NCBI GenBank assembly: GCA_002718895.1
Contig: PBGD01000007.1
Location: 1-64,000, forward strand
Origin: Flavobacteriales bacterium
GTDB lineage: Bacteria; Bacteroidota; Bacteroidia; Flavobacteriales; TMED113
Length of the DNA stretch: 64,000 nt
Direction: 5' to 3'
In this document: positions 1 through 7,200 of the stretch, piece by piece
Layout of the letters: every line of letters begins with the position of its first letter
How positions within the stretch are numbered: position 1 is the first letter of the stretch
The notes under the pieces: generated by a model
Database searches by the model: none
Seen by the model: only the letters and a program-made list of their open reading frames with translations
Told to the model about the DNA's origin: nothing
Translations under genes and position numbers: made by a program

Positions 1-201
1 TGTTTTAATGTAGTGATTATAAATTATTTTTCGTTGTTCTTTATTTCTATGAAAATAAGTTGCGAAAATCAAAATCCAAAACACTATACCCCACTGATAA
101 CTATCATTAATAAATATGGGATTTGCTGCTAAAAAACCTAGAACAATAAATGTAAGTGTAATTGAAAATAAAAAAATTTTTTGTAAGTAATAAGTGTTCA
201 T
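1..201 (-). CDS. Partial small membrane protein (5' end only)
   Basis: Not in the ORF track because it runs off the left edge. Reading the minus strand from an ATG at 201 gives 67 codons without a stop, beginning MNTYYLQKIFLFSITLTF. Two hydrophobic segments (about residues 8-28 and 36-48) are followed by a basic stretch (HRNKEQRK), which fits an inner-membrane protein with a cytoplasmic tail. I do not recognise the family. It lies downstream of and in the same direction as the CotH gene at 278-1597, with a 76-nt gap, so it could be the distal gene of that transcript. The function cannot be assigned. Confidence 0.5.
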   Translation of the reverse strand, partial: MNTYYLQKIFLFSITLTFIVLGFLAANPIFINDSYQWGIVFWILIFATYFHRNKEQRKIIYNHYIKT

Positions 202-277
202 TTTATTTTTTTTGAATATAATTTACTAAGATAGTAATTAAATAGATTTCAAATTTTTAGACCAAGAGATATATTAA

Positions 278-1597
278 TTAAGAACCTCTTAAAGAGTCAT
301 TATTTAAATATAAATCAATATGATTTTTAACAATTGATGGCCTTTCTCTGGCAAAATCTTTCAAAATTTCTAATTCCTTTTCCCAGTCAGTTATACTTTG
401 CAAAGAATATTTAGCCTCATTTTTCCACCTATTTATGTGTCTAGGCATTTCTGGCTTCAGATTTAGGGCTAAGCTATCAATTAATTTTACTACTTTTTTG
501 GGAGCAAAAGTATTATCTAAATGATAATGAAATTGCTTGATAAATAGTTTTTTAAAAGTTGGATTTTTTAAAAAATTACGAAACAAAAATGTACTCCATG
601 GTTTATTTTTAAAATTAGAACTTGTTTCATTTAATGCAAATAATAAGGTATTATGGTTAATTCCACCAGGATGTCCCCAAATAGAAGCAAATCCAAAACC
701 TAAGTCAGTATCATGCATAAACCACCTCCATTTACCATTTACATCTTTCCAATATTTAATATTATTTCCAGGCCAATCTGTGTTGGCGAAATAAATTTGA
801 GCACAATAATAATCAATGAAGTTATATATATCAACCTGTTGTTCTATCCAAGACCAGTTTTTGCTTTGACTTAGGTCATGAGTTTCAACATATTTTAATA
901 AACTATCATAATCATTCACTGAGCCTTTTATAATCTTCTTATTTCCTTCTAAAATATCAACACTTGTAACATTATGATGTTGCTTTAAGTAGGTAGTGTT
1001 AAATTTTTCTCTAATATTATAAATTCCCCAGTATACACCATTTAAATATAATACTGAAGGTTGATAAGCTTGTATGTCTATATTTGTAGATGACACTAGA
1101 CAATGCATTAAAGCATCTCTTAGATGAGTCTTGCGAAAATCTTGACCAGAAACACGCAGCCTTAAATTAGAATACTCTTCGAAAGGAAGATTTTTAAAAA
1201 ACTTAAAATTAAATTTATCTTCCGAAGATATATTAAAAGACTTTTGAGGTTGCTTTCTACTTCCTCCACCACTCACTTTTAATTGGCCAGATTGTTCCAA
1301 AACATTCTTACCGTGAATAAAATAAGCCATATTCATATTTATTTTTTTACCTGAAAAATAATTAGCTTTTTCTCCTTGCCAATTTTCTCCAGTACCTATA
1401 CCCTTGACATAAATACCTAAACTATCATCAAATAAATCCCAACTATCTGCAACTATTGAAATAACAGGCAGATGATGATCAGACAGTATTAATTCATAAT
1501 TTTTATGAAAGTTGGGTTTTTTACAAATAGAATATTTGTTGCAAGATAATGTGATAAATAAAAACACAATTAAAAACACCTTAACTAACTTATTCAT
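278..1597 (-). CDS. CotH kinase family lipoprotein (paralogue 1)
   Basis: A 439-aa secreted protein. I start it at the seventh residue of the listed ORF (MNKLVKVFLIVFLF) because this gives a normal lipoprotein signal with lipobox LSC, and because the upstream codons overlap a -7 promoter box. CotH-kinase landmarks follow: LRVSGQDFRKTHLRDAL, the strand-turn GIYNIREKF, the TDWPGNN segment and HDTDLGFGF, which corresponds to the conserved Asp region of the family. CotH proteins are atypical secreted kinases that phosphorylate surface proteins, known from Bacillus spore coats. It lacks a T9SS tag, so it should be anchored in a membrane by lipid. Substrate unknown. It is one of five paralogues in this window. 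Confidence 0.85.
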   Translation of the reverse strand: MNKLVKVFLIVFLFITLSCNKYSICKKPNFHKNYELILSDHHLPVISIVADSWDLFDDSLGIYVKGIGTGENWQGEKANYFSGKKINMNMAYFIHGKNVLEQSGQLKVSGGGSRKQPQKSFNISSEDKFNFKFFKNLPFEEYSNLRLRVSGQDFRKTHLRDALMHCLVSSTNIDIQAYQPSVLYLNGVYWGIYNIREKFNTTYLKQHHNVTSVDILEGNKKIIKGSVNDYDSLLKYVETHDLSQSKNWSWIEQQVDIYNFIDYYCAQIYFANTDWPGNNIKYWKDVNGKWRWFMHDTDLGFGFASIWGHPGGINHNTLLFALNETSSNFKNKPWSTFLFRNFLKNPTFKKLFIKQFHYHLDNTFAPKKVVKLIDSLALNLKPEMPRHINRWKNEAKYSLQSITDWEKELEILKDFARERPSIVKNHIDLYLNNDSLRGS

Positions 1598-1601
1598 TTG
1601 A

Positions 1602-1609
1602 CAAATGTA
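1602..1609 (-). promoter_or_regulatory. Bacteroidota -7 box of CotH gene 1 (leaderless)
   Basis: On the minus strand TACATTTG matches the Bacteroidota -7 consensus TANNTTTG. It is followed by TCAA and then the ATG at 1597. Only 4 nt separate the box from the start codon, so transcription should begin at or next to the ATG. No -33 TTTG is present at the usual 17-23 nt distance. Confidence 0.55.
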
Positions 1610-1763
1610 CACCATTATTTAATGTATTGAATAAACAAAATGCCGGACTTCAATTTTATAAAAGCTAAACTGAAAATCATTTTTTAGTTTAAAATATTTT
1701 CAATGGAGTTCACAAATAATAAACAGATAGACTAAAAAGTATTATGATCCACAAAACATTATT

Positions 1764-2294
1764 TTAATGAGTATCTATTTTTATAGTTTTTATTGAAGAG
1801 TCTTTTTTTTGATTTTTAAAAATATGATAAAGTAATTCTTTTTCATTATCAGAAAAGTTATTCTTTTGTGCATTTAAAAAATGTAAATACTCATCTTTAC
1901 CCATCTGCATTGAACTAATTAGGTTAATAATTTTAAGAGTAAATTTATTAGGATCTTCGGTTTTGTCAACATCAATTTTTTTCCCACTATAGGATATTAA
2001 TGAATTATAATCATTATTAAAACAAATATTACAAAAGAAAAAATTTGAGAGAATATATTTGCAACTTAAGTTAGTATCTTCAAATAAAATGTCTAGTTCT
2101 TTTTCCGAAAAAGTTGTAATAATTTCTCTTTGCTTATTTTTGAAATTTGATTGATGATTTTCATTTGGTGATTTGAGATAGTTATTTTCATCACAATCAA
2201 TAATTAAGCGAGAATTACAACTTAATAAGAATAATATAAAACCGACAATTGTCGTAAGGAAATTAAATTGAATTTTAATTGAGGCATTCACCAT
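1764..2294 (-). CDS. Putative lipoprotein of unknown function
   Basis: A 176-aa protein with an N-terminal hydrophobic segment ending in a lipobox (FILFLLSC, about residues 18-26). It is therefore probably an outer-membrane or periplasmic lipoprotein. The mature part has a CKYILSNFFFCNICF stretch with three cysteines and a helical, charged C-terminal half. I do not recognise the family. It is followed on the same strand by a 148-nt gap containing a weak inverted repeat (TAAACT / AGTTTA, 14-nt loop), and then by CotH gene 1, which has its own promoter box. A Kazal-like coding relic lies just upstream on the same strand. Confidence 0.6.
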   Translation of the reverse strand: MVNASIKIQFNFLTTIVGFILFLLSCNSRLIIDCDENNYLKSPNENHQSNFKNKQREIITTFSEKELDILFEDTNLSCKYILSNFFFCNICFNNDYNSLISYSGKKIDVDKTEDPNKFTLKIINLISSMQMGKDEYLHFLNAQKNNFSDNEKELLYHIFKNQKKDSSIKTIKIDTH

Positions 2295-2325
2295 TTTGAT
2301 AATCTAAAATACTATTGCACAAAGC

Positions 2326-2439
2326 TCATTCAGAATTACAGTATGTAACCCCATCGCATCTACAAACTGGACCCCAAATTTTAATATAAAAACAATTAAC
2401 ATCTATTATATAGGCATAAAAATGTTGCCTTTTTGACAC
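2326..2439 (-). pseudogene. Relic with Kazal-like motif
   Basis: This is a 37-codon open stretch (GTG to TGA) in an otherwise empty 257-nt gap. Its C-terminal end reads WGPVCRCDGVTYCNSE, closely resembling the Kazal-type signature PVCGxDGxTYxNxC, which is frequent in secreted Bacteroidota repeat proteins. The expected next Cys is missing and a TGA follows at once. Codons after that point read on only in a shifted frame. There is no signal peptide and the N-terminal half is not recognisable. I read it as the worn-down remnant of a larger secreted gene. The DNA here is visibly richer in G+C than its surroundings. Confidence 0.5.
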
Positions 2440-2551
2440 CTATGAAAACATAAAATTACAATAAAGAACAAGAACAATCTCATTACAAGATTAAAATAAT
2501 TTTTTAAAGTTATTTTTAAATATAAAAAATACTTTTATCTAATTTTAGAGC

Positions 2552-3262
2552 ATGAAAAATTTAATTTATATTTTATTATTCCCTGTTATAGTGTGCTCCC
2601 AAAACAACAATATTATTGATGTTAAAAAATCTAATAAAATTGTGTTTTCTACAGACTTTGGAGCTCAATTTTATTATGGCAATAAATTTTTAGATTCAGA
2701 TCAATTTAGCAGAGAAGGGTTTATTTTAAATTTCAATTTGTTTTTAAAAAAAAGAAAGAAAAAATATATAATTAAATCCAATGCAATAGTTAGTTTGTCA
2801 AACGCAATGTCAAAAAAAATAAACATATATAACCCTGAAATAAACACAAACTTTACCACAAGAGCCCCAAATATTCTAGCATGTAATATTAATTATTCAT
2901 TATCAATTCAGAGTGAATTAAAATATAATTTATACCACGCTATTTGTCTAAAATTTAGAGTTTTCCCAATTTTTTACAAAAAGGGAAAAGTAATGAACTC
3001 TTATATATATTCATTTGGTGGTTCAATTGCATCTGAATCAAATGGCAGTTTGCCTGATCTTGAAAAAGCTATGCAGCTTTCTTATCAAATGTTATATAAA
3101 TTAACAAATACATCAAATATTTATATTACATGTTTTTTTAATAGCGATTGGACATTTAAAAAGTCCCAAATAGGCTCGCTATACCCTGGGGTTTCATTTA
3201 AATTTGAAAAAATCATAAATCAGAATATAAAAGTACCTTGGTTATCAAGATTTAGAAAGTAA
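2552..3262 (+). CDS. Putative secreted beta-barrel-like protein
   Basis: A 236-aa protein with a signal peptide (MKNLIYILLFPVIVCSQ, cleavage near residue 16). The mature part alternates polar and hydrophobic residues in many short strands (for example NIYITCFFNSDWTF and GVSFKFEKI), as expected for a small outer-membrane barrel or jelly-roll protein. I do not recognise the family. The last 11 nt overlap the 3' end of the convergent CotH gene at 3252, leaving no room for a terminator. Upstream there is only a weak promoter match. Confidence 0.6.
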   Translation: MKNLIYILLFPVIVCSQNNNIIDVKKSNKIVFSTDFGAQFYYGNKFLDSDQFSREGFILNFNLFLKKRKKKYIIKSNAIVSLSNAMSKKINIYNPEINTNFTTRAPNILACNINYSLSIQSELKYNLYHAICLKFRVFPIFYKKGKVMNSYIYSFGGSIASESNGSLPDLEKAMQLSYQMLYKLTNTSNIYITCFFNSDWTFKKSQIGSLYPGVSFKFEKIINQNIKVPWLSRFRK

Positions 3263-4703
3263 AAAGTTTTTTTTCTACGCAACCATTATCATAAATATAA
3301 AAAAGTATACGGTCATTTCCATTATTAAAACTTTGCCCTAGCATATTTGTAATTTTTACAAGAGATTTATCCTTTGATGTGCAGTCTGGAAACATAAGTT
3401 TTAAATCTTGAATATTTTCATCAATCCAATTAATTCTACGGGATATCCAATATTTCAAATAATCTACTTCATCTTCATATGAGAGCCCGATTTGGTAATT
3501 AGGCCATATCCATTCATTTAAAATATCCCATCGCTGAAAGTTTCTTTTTTGTGCATTTTCGAGATATTGACTCAAACTATCTATATGATTATAGATTTTG
3601 TCAATATTCAACTCATTTAATCTCAATTCTTCCCATCTTTTTATTAAGCTATTTCTGTAAGAATCATTCTTAAGTAAATCTCGCCAAAATGTAGGAACAC
3701 TAGATATGCAAGACGTTTCTTGTTCTATTACCCACCCATTGATATTAGAAGATTGACAAAAATCTACATTTCCAAATGATAAATTATAGTCCCAGATCGG
3801 CCCCAACCTAAGTTTACCATTATTTATTTCACTGTCCTTGTGCAAAAAAACACTGATCCTATATGCATCTACATCTTTACTCAATTCGCTTATTATAAAG
3901 TAATCAATAAATGATTTAAAGTCGATTTTGTCAACTAAATCAATTTCACTTTGATTTTCTATCAGTTCTATTAATAAAGAATTCACCTCATTTATAAAAT
4001 TTTCTATATATATTTTTTGACCTGTTTTAATATCATCTGCTTTTGGATAATGATATTGAAAACATACATTATCTTTATTAAAATTTAAAATATTCGAGCA
4101 CCAGGAGGCATTGTCGGGAGCATCAGTAAACTTATCAATCTTAATTATATATCCTCCAGATGCAGGATCTTGATTATCAAATTCACTAATATTTACTCTG
4201 TTTATATCTCTTTTAATTTTTTCTGTTAAAAGATATACTCCTTTATATTCATCATTAATAAATAATTCGCAATACTTTGTTCTAGGGGAATAATATCCCA
4301 TTTGTTTGGATATTTCATAAGCCAAATTATTTCTCATCAATGTTTTGTCGGAGTATGGACCATATAGAATCCAGTCATTTTCTTCAGGCATTCCGAGCAA
4401 GGAAATGTTATTATTGTCACCATCTTTTGTTTGAGTTTCTAGACTGTAAGATTTTTTGGGAAATATATCTTGTGAAGAACTACCTCTTAGCTCAATGCTA
4501 ATTTGCCCATTATAGTTATTGTATTGATCAGACAAATAGTTTAAACTACCTGGGTTATGTATTATCCCCATATTACTTATAATCCTAGGATCATCCAAAA
4601 TAGTATTACCGTAAGTATTTATTACTATAATTGGAAGATTTGAATAAAAATCTTGACATAAAGTAAAAATTGGAATAATAAAAAAAAAAAGATTTTTTTT
4701 CAC
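3252..4703 (-). CDS. CotH kinase family protein with T9SS-like C-terminal tag (paralogue 2)
   Basis: A 483-aa protein and the most canonical CotH in the window: IELRGSSSQDIFPKKSYS, DKTLMRNNLAYEIS, GVYLLTEKIKRDINRVNI, ELSKDVDAYRISVF and GPIWDYNLSFGN, spread over residues about 60-420. The N-terminus is a Sec signal (MKKNLFFFIIPIFTLCQ). The last 35 residues (VKITNMLGQ... FYIYDNGCVEKK) match the tag found on three other proteins here, so it is inferred to cross the outer membrane by T9SS. The start codon is GTG, fixed by a full promoter whose -7 box ends 4 nt before it. Confidence 0.88.
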   Translation of the reverse strand: MKKNLFFFIIPIFTLCQDFYSNLPIIVINTYGNTILDDPRIISNMGIIHNPGSLNYLSDQYNNYNGQISIELRGSSSQDIFPKKSYSLETQTKDGDNNNISLLGMPEENDWILYGPYSDKTLMRNNLAYEISKQMGYYSPRTKYCELFINDEYKGVYLLTEKIKRDINRVNISEFDNQDPASGGYIIKIDKFTDAPDNASWCSNILNFNKDNVCFQYHYPKADDIKTGQKIYIENFINEVNSLLIELIENQSEIDLVDKIDFKSFIDYFIISELSKDVDAYRISVFLHKDSEINNGKLRLGPIWDYNLSFGNVDFCQSSNINGWVIEQETSCISSVPTFWRDLLKNDSYRNSLIKRWEELRLNELNIDKIYNHIDSLSQYLENAQKRNFQRWDILNEWIWPNYQIGLSYEDEVDYLKYWISRRINWIDENIQDLKLMFPDCTSKDKSLVKITNMLGQSFNNGNDRILFYIYDNGCVEKKLFTF

Positions 4704-4707
4704 AAAT

Positions 4708-4736
4708 CAAATATAGTAGTTTTAATTTGCATCAAA
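4708..4736 (-). promoter_or_regulatory. Complete Bacteroidota promoter, leaderless, for CotH gene 2
   Basis: Minus strand reads TTTG, 17 nt, TATATTTG, 4 nt (ATTT), then GTG of the CotH gene. Both boxes match the Bacteroidota sigma consensus with ideal spacing. The transcript should begin at or within a few nt of the GTG, with no room for a ribosome binding site. Confidence 0.65.
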
Positions 4737-4757
4737 CACTCTTGCCATTCACAATAA

Positions 4758-5183
4758 TTATTGATATGTTAAATTTTGCAACTGGGAATTCTTTTTCTCA
4801 ATTAGCTGATGTAAAAACTTTTTATTCATTCTGTAGTTAGAATCAATTCTAAATTTAAGAAATTGACCCGATGAGTGAAACCCAAGATGTTTAGATTTAA
4901 AAATAGATAATTTGTAATATGGAATTAGCCATGAAATAGTTTCATAGTTTTTAATAATTATTCTGATCATTATTCCTTTTTCTCTAATTTCAACACTTCC
5001 GAAAAGTAAGCTATTAGACTTGTTTATAAATTTATGAAATCCCAAGCTATATTTTTCAATAATCATTCTGTGAGATCCACGTATTTTACCCATTAATAAT
5101 GACAATATATTTATTTGCTTACCAACAATGTTTTGAATATTTTTTTTCTTTTCTTTATCTAAATACGTGGTATTTATAATCAT
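4758..5183 (-). CDS. Hypothetical 141-aa protein, last gene of the YceI cluster
   Basis: This protein has no signal peptide or clear membrane helix. It is basic, with beta-rich segments such as GSVEIREKGIMIRIIIKNYETISWLIPYYKLSIF, suggesting a small soluble domain that might lie against the membrane. I recognise similar unnamed flavobacterial proteins only loosely and assign no function. Its ATG overlaps the stop of the preceding 57-aa gene as ATGA, so the two are probably translationally coupled. It ends a five-gene same-strand run that begins with a YceI gene at 6330. Confidence 0.65.
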   Translation of the reverse strand: MIINTTYLDKEKKKNIQNIVGKQINILSLLMGKIRGSHRMIIEKYSLGFHKFINKSNSLLFGSVEIREKGIMIRIIIKNYETISWLIPYYKLSIFKSKHLGFHSSGQFLKFRIDSNYRMNKKFLHQLIEKKNSQLQNLTYQ

Positions 5184-5353
5184 TGTTTTTCTTCGAGTTT
5201 ATTTATTTTAACTAGTATATCATTAGCTTCTTTTTCTGCTTTGTCGCTATCTTTTCTATTAATTTTTGAAAGCTTGTAAGCAAGTTCTTTTTTTTTGCGA
5301 TATAGATTAGTTAGTTTTTCTTTTTCGGTTACTTTTTTAAACAGTCCAAACAT
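5180..5353 (-). CDS. Lacal_2735-like small protein (57 aa)
   Basis: Missing from the ORF track because it is short. It reads MFGLFKKVTEKEKLTNLYRK... INRKDSDKAEKEANDILVKI... and strongly resembles the flavobacterial Lacal_2735 (DUF6435-type) small proteins, which begin MFGLFKKK and contain an SKVNRxxSD motif. It is predicted to be a charged helical hairpin with no membrane segment; function unknown. Its stop overlaps the start of the 141-aa gene by 4 nt, and it begins just 1 nt after the stop of the 48-aa membrane gene, so it lies well inside an operon. Confidence 0.7.
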   Translation of the reverse strand: MFGLFKKVTEKEKLTNLYRKKKELAYKLSKINRKDSDKAEKEANDILVKINKLEEKQ

Positions 5354-5354
5354 T

Positions 5355-5501
5355 TTAGATTTTATTTATTTGTTTTAACTCTGGGTCATTTTCATTTTGT
5401 TTACTTTGAGCTTCATTGGCCATGTATATATTATATAAAAGAGTTACCATATAAGCACAAAAAATAATAAGACCAATTATAAACATTCCTAGATTATTCA
5501 T
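5355..5501 (-). CDS. Single-span membrane microprotein (48 aa)
   Basis: Absent from the ORF track. It reads MNNLGMFIIGLIIFCAYMVTLLYNIYMANEAQSKQNENDPELK..., one transmembrane helix (about residues 4-26) followed by a polar tail. It lies 8 nt after the 60-aa membrane gene and 1 nt before the Lacal_2735-like gene. The tight spacing and clean membrane-protein composition support a real gene. It could be an accessory subunit for a membrane complex, but nothing here identifies a partner. Confidence 0.6.
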   Translation of the reverse strand: MNNLGMFIIGLIIFCAYMVTLLYNIYMANEAQSKQNENDPELKQINKI

Positions 5502-5509
5502 ACTATAGA

Positions 5510-5692
5510 TTATTTATCATCTTTTCGTTGCCTAATTACTATTGATAGTGCCAATATTGAGGGTACCCATATTCCTACAAAAACACCCTCTAATTGTTGC
5601 CCACTGAACCATAAAGAAACTGAATATAAAAAGGAAAAAAATGCCAATATAACCGGGTAGTATATTTTCCATAATTTTTTTAAAAAATTCAT
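5510..5692 (-). CDS. Small two-span membrane protein (60 aa)
   Basis: It begins MNFLKKLWKIYYPVILAFFSFLYSVSLWFSG and continues GVFVGIWVPSILALSIVIRQRKDDK: a basic N-terminus, two hydrophobic helices joined by a short loop, and a basic C-terminus. This gives an N-in/C-in topology. It sits 11 nt after the YceI gene and 8 nt before the 48-aa microprotein. Family not recognised. It probably belongs to the same transcript as yceI. Confidence 0.65.
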   Translation of the reverse strand: MNFLKKLWKIYYPVILAFFSFLYSVSLWFSGQQLEGVFVGIWVPSILALSIVIRQRKDDK

Positions 5693-5703
5693 TATTATCT
5701 TAT

Positions 5704-6330
5704 TTAGTATATCATTTTAATTTTTAATTCAAACTCATCATAGATTAAGTTATCACCAAGATCACTAAAAAATGAACCCGAACCATATCTAACATCAAAT
5801 TTAGAGCGATCTAGCACTAAATTAGCGCTAGCTATACCATTCTTCACGTTTGCGATAAATTGTATTTTTTGTGTAATATTTTTGATTGTAATCTCAGAAG
5901 AGATATTATATTTTCCGTATCCTTTATAATCACATTCTAATATCTCGATATAAGAGATGGGATGTTTCTTGGTGTCAAAAAAATCACCAGAATTAAGGTG
6001 TTTCTCTAATTGTTCTTTATAGGAACCTTCTAGGTCGGTACATGTTATTGATGCCATATCAATTTCGACTTTTCCTGACACTAGTCTTTCATTTTCAAAA
6101 TGTAAATGACCAGATCGTATTTCAATATTTCCTTCATGTTCTCCACCGATTTTAGCCGCTTTCCATTGTATGTTACTTTTTTGTGCATAAATATTGTTAG
6201 TGGTAGTGTTATCACTATGAGTATGAGATGCCTTATTGCTGGACTGAGATCTGCATCCACAGTTTTCGCATGCATTAGTCGGGCTAAACGCTAAGATTCC
6301 TAAGACAGTAAGTATATTAATAATTTTCAT
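5704..6330 (-). CDS. YceI family periplasmic protein
   Basis: YceI proteins are secreted lipocalin-like barrels that bind isoprenoid-type lipids. I start at MKIINILTVLGILAF (208 aa) rather than the listed upstream ATG, because this gives a standard signal peptide and leaves a leader behind a good promoter. After a Cys-rich, Ser/His-rich linker (CENCGCRSQ) the YceI domain runs from about residue 55 to the end: WKAAKIGGEHEGNIEIRSG, GKVEIDMASITC, LEKHLNSGDFFDTKKHP and FELKIKMIY. The Cys/His linker could bind metal, which is inference. It is the first gene of a five-gene run that includes two membrane microproteins. Confidence 0.88.
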   Translation of the reverse strand: MKIINILTVLGILAFSPTNACENCGCRSQSSNKASHTHSDNTTTNNIYAQKSNIQWKAAKIGGEHEGNIEIRSGHLHFENERLVSGKVEIDMASITCTDLEGSYKEQLEKHLNSGDFFDTKKHPISYIEILECDYKGYGKYNISSEITIKNITQKIQFIANVKNGIASANLVLDRSKFDVRYGSGSFFSDLGDNLIYDEFELKIKMIY

Positions 6331-6360
6331 TTTGTAGCGCTTTGTATAGTTATTATGGAT

Positions 6361-6393
6361 CAAAGTTATACAAAAATACCAATCACATACAAA
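6361..6393 (-). promoter_or_regulatory. Promoter of the yceI operon
   Basis: On the minus strand TTTG (6393-6390), 21 nt, then TAACTTTG (6368-6361) match the -33 and -7 Bacteroidota boxes within the accepted spacing. This leaves a leader of roughly 25 nt before the yceI ATG at 6330. Confidence 0.6.
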
Positions 6394-6538
6394 TAATAAT
6401 TAATTTTTTTAAAAAAAAACCTTGATTTTATATGTTAAGGTAGATCAAATAATTGAATCTTATTAGAGCTCATAATTAACTAAATACAATAAGTTTTGTC
6501 TATTATATTAATAATAATGCTCAATCTTTTATCTGTGT

Positions 6539-6552
6539 ATTGATATATCAAT
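6539..6552. promoter_or_regulatory. 14-nt perfect palindrome upstream of the cold-shock gene
   Basis: ATTGATATATCAAT is a perfect inverted repeat centred about 40 nt before the csp start. It lies just upstream of a weak -7 match (TAACTTTA, 6561-6568), roughly where the -33 box would be. It could be an operator or chance in AT-rich DNA. Confidence 0.35.
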
Positions 6553-6584
6553 TATATTAGTAACTTTAATATAAAAATATGCAC

Positions 6585-6779
6585 ATGGAAAAAGGTACAG
6601 TAAAATTTTTCAACAATACAAAAGGATTTGGCTTCATTTGTGAAGAAAATAGTGGTAAAGATTACTTTGTCCACTCTAGTGGGTTAACCGCACCAATCAA
6701 AGATGGAGATGTAGTTGAGTTTGAGTTAGCAGATGATCCTAAGGGTAAGCGAGCAGTAAACGTAAAACCTGCGGAATAA
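6585..6779 (+). CDS. csp: Cold-shock domain protein (CspA family)
   Basis: A 64-aa single cold-shock domain: MEKGTVKFFNNTKGFGFI carries RNP-1 (KGFGFI) and YFVHSSGL carries RNP-2. It is a nucleic-acid-binding beta-barrel that melts RNA structure. The ORF track starts two codons earlier (MHMEKG); I prefer the second ATG because family members begin directly at this point, but both are possible. The gene is monocistronic, with a 200-nt AT-rich upstream region holding a weak -7 box and a perfect palindrome. It ends 11 nt before the 3' end of the convergent gene. Confidence 0.93.
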   Translation: MEKGTVKFFNNTKGFGFICEENSGKDYFVHSSGLTAPIKDGDVVEFELADDPKGKRAVNVKPAE

Positions 6780-6790
6780 TATAGCAATAA

Positions 6791-7195
6791 TTATATCAAC
6801 GTTGCTGATAAAGCAAGCTTTAGTGACCAGCCAATTGTTCTAATCCAATTAGATGCAATTAATATTTTCAATCTAGTTAAATTTTTACCTTTTGATAATT
6901 GCTTATGTATAGGTACTTGTATAAAAAAAGTACTCAACCAAATTAGGATTGTAAAAAAAGCTAACAACTTTATTAAGGGGTTGTAAAAATCGTCTATTAC
7001 CATTTTACCAACAACTGTAAGTTCAAGTACCATAATAGGAGCGACTATAAATCCAATTCTAGATACATACTTTTGATGAAATAAAGTAAAATCACGATTA
7101 ACGTATTTTAATAAAGGATAGGTCACAATTTGTGTTGTTATTATAATTCCAGTTAATATAGAATTTAGAATTAAATTATAGAGTTCGAGATTCAT
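6791..7195 (-). CDS. DUF1772-like four-helix membrane protein
   Basis: A 134-aa integral membrane protein with four hydrophobic segments (about 6-30, 50-68, 76-94, 112-132). Motifs TYPLLKYVNRDFTLFHQKYV, QVPIHKQL and SNWIRTIGW resemble the DUF1772/anthrone-oxygenase-like membrane family seen in many bacteria. The biochemical role is not known from sequence. It lies 5 nt downstream of umuC on the same strand, so it may be read through from the umuDC transcript. Confidence 0.6.
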   Translation of the reverse strand: MNLELYNLILNSILTGIIITTQIVTYPLLKYVNRDFTLFHQKYVSRIGFIVAPIMVLELTVVGKMVIDDFYNPLIKLLAFFTILIWLSTFFIQVPIHKQLSKGKNLTRLKILIASNWIRTIGWSLKLALSATLI

Positions 7196-7200
7196 ATTGA

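Noticed and set aside
537-794. ORF 537..794 (+) and other listed ORFs lying inside larger genes on the other strand or frame (e.g. 6081-6275, 11528-11887, 22568-22762, 34339-34626, 44965-45249, 60996-61202)
   Set aside because: They are shadows of well-supported genes, lack family signatures and have no spacing or promoter logic.
1674-1700. Inverted repeat TAAACT/AGTTTA downstream of the 176-aa lipoprotein gene, considered as a terminator
   Set aside because: Only six AT-rich pairs with a 14-nt loop; too weak to call.
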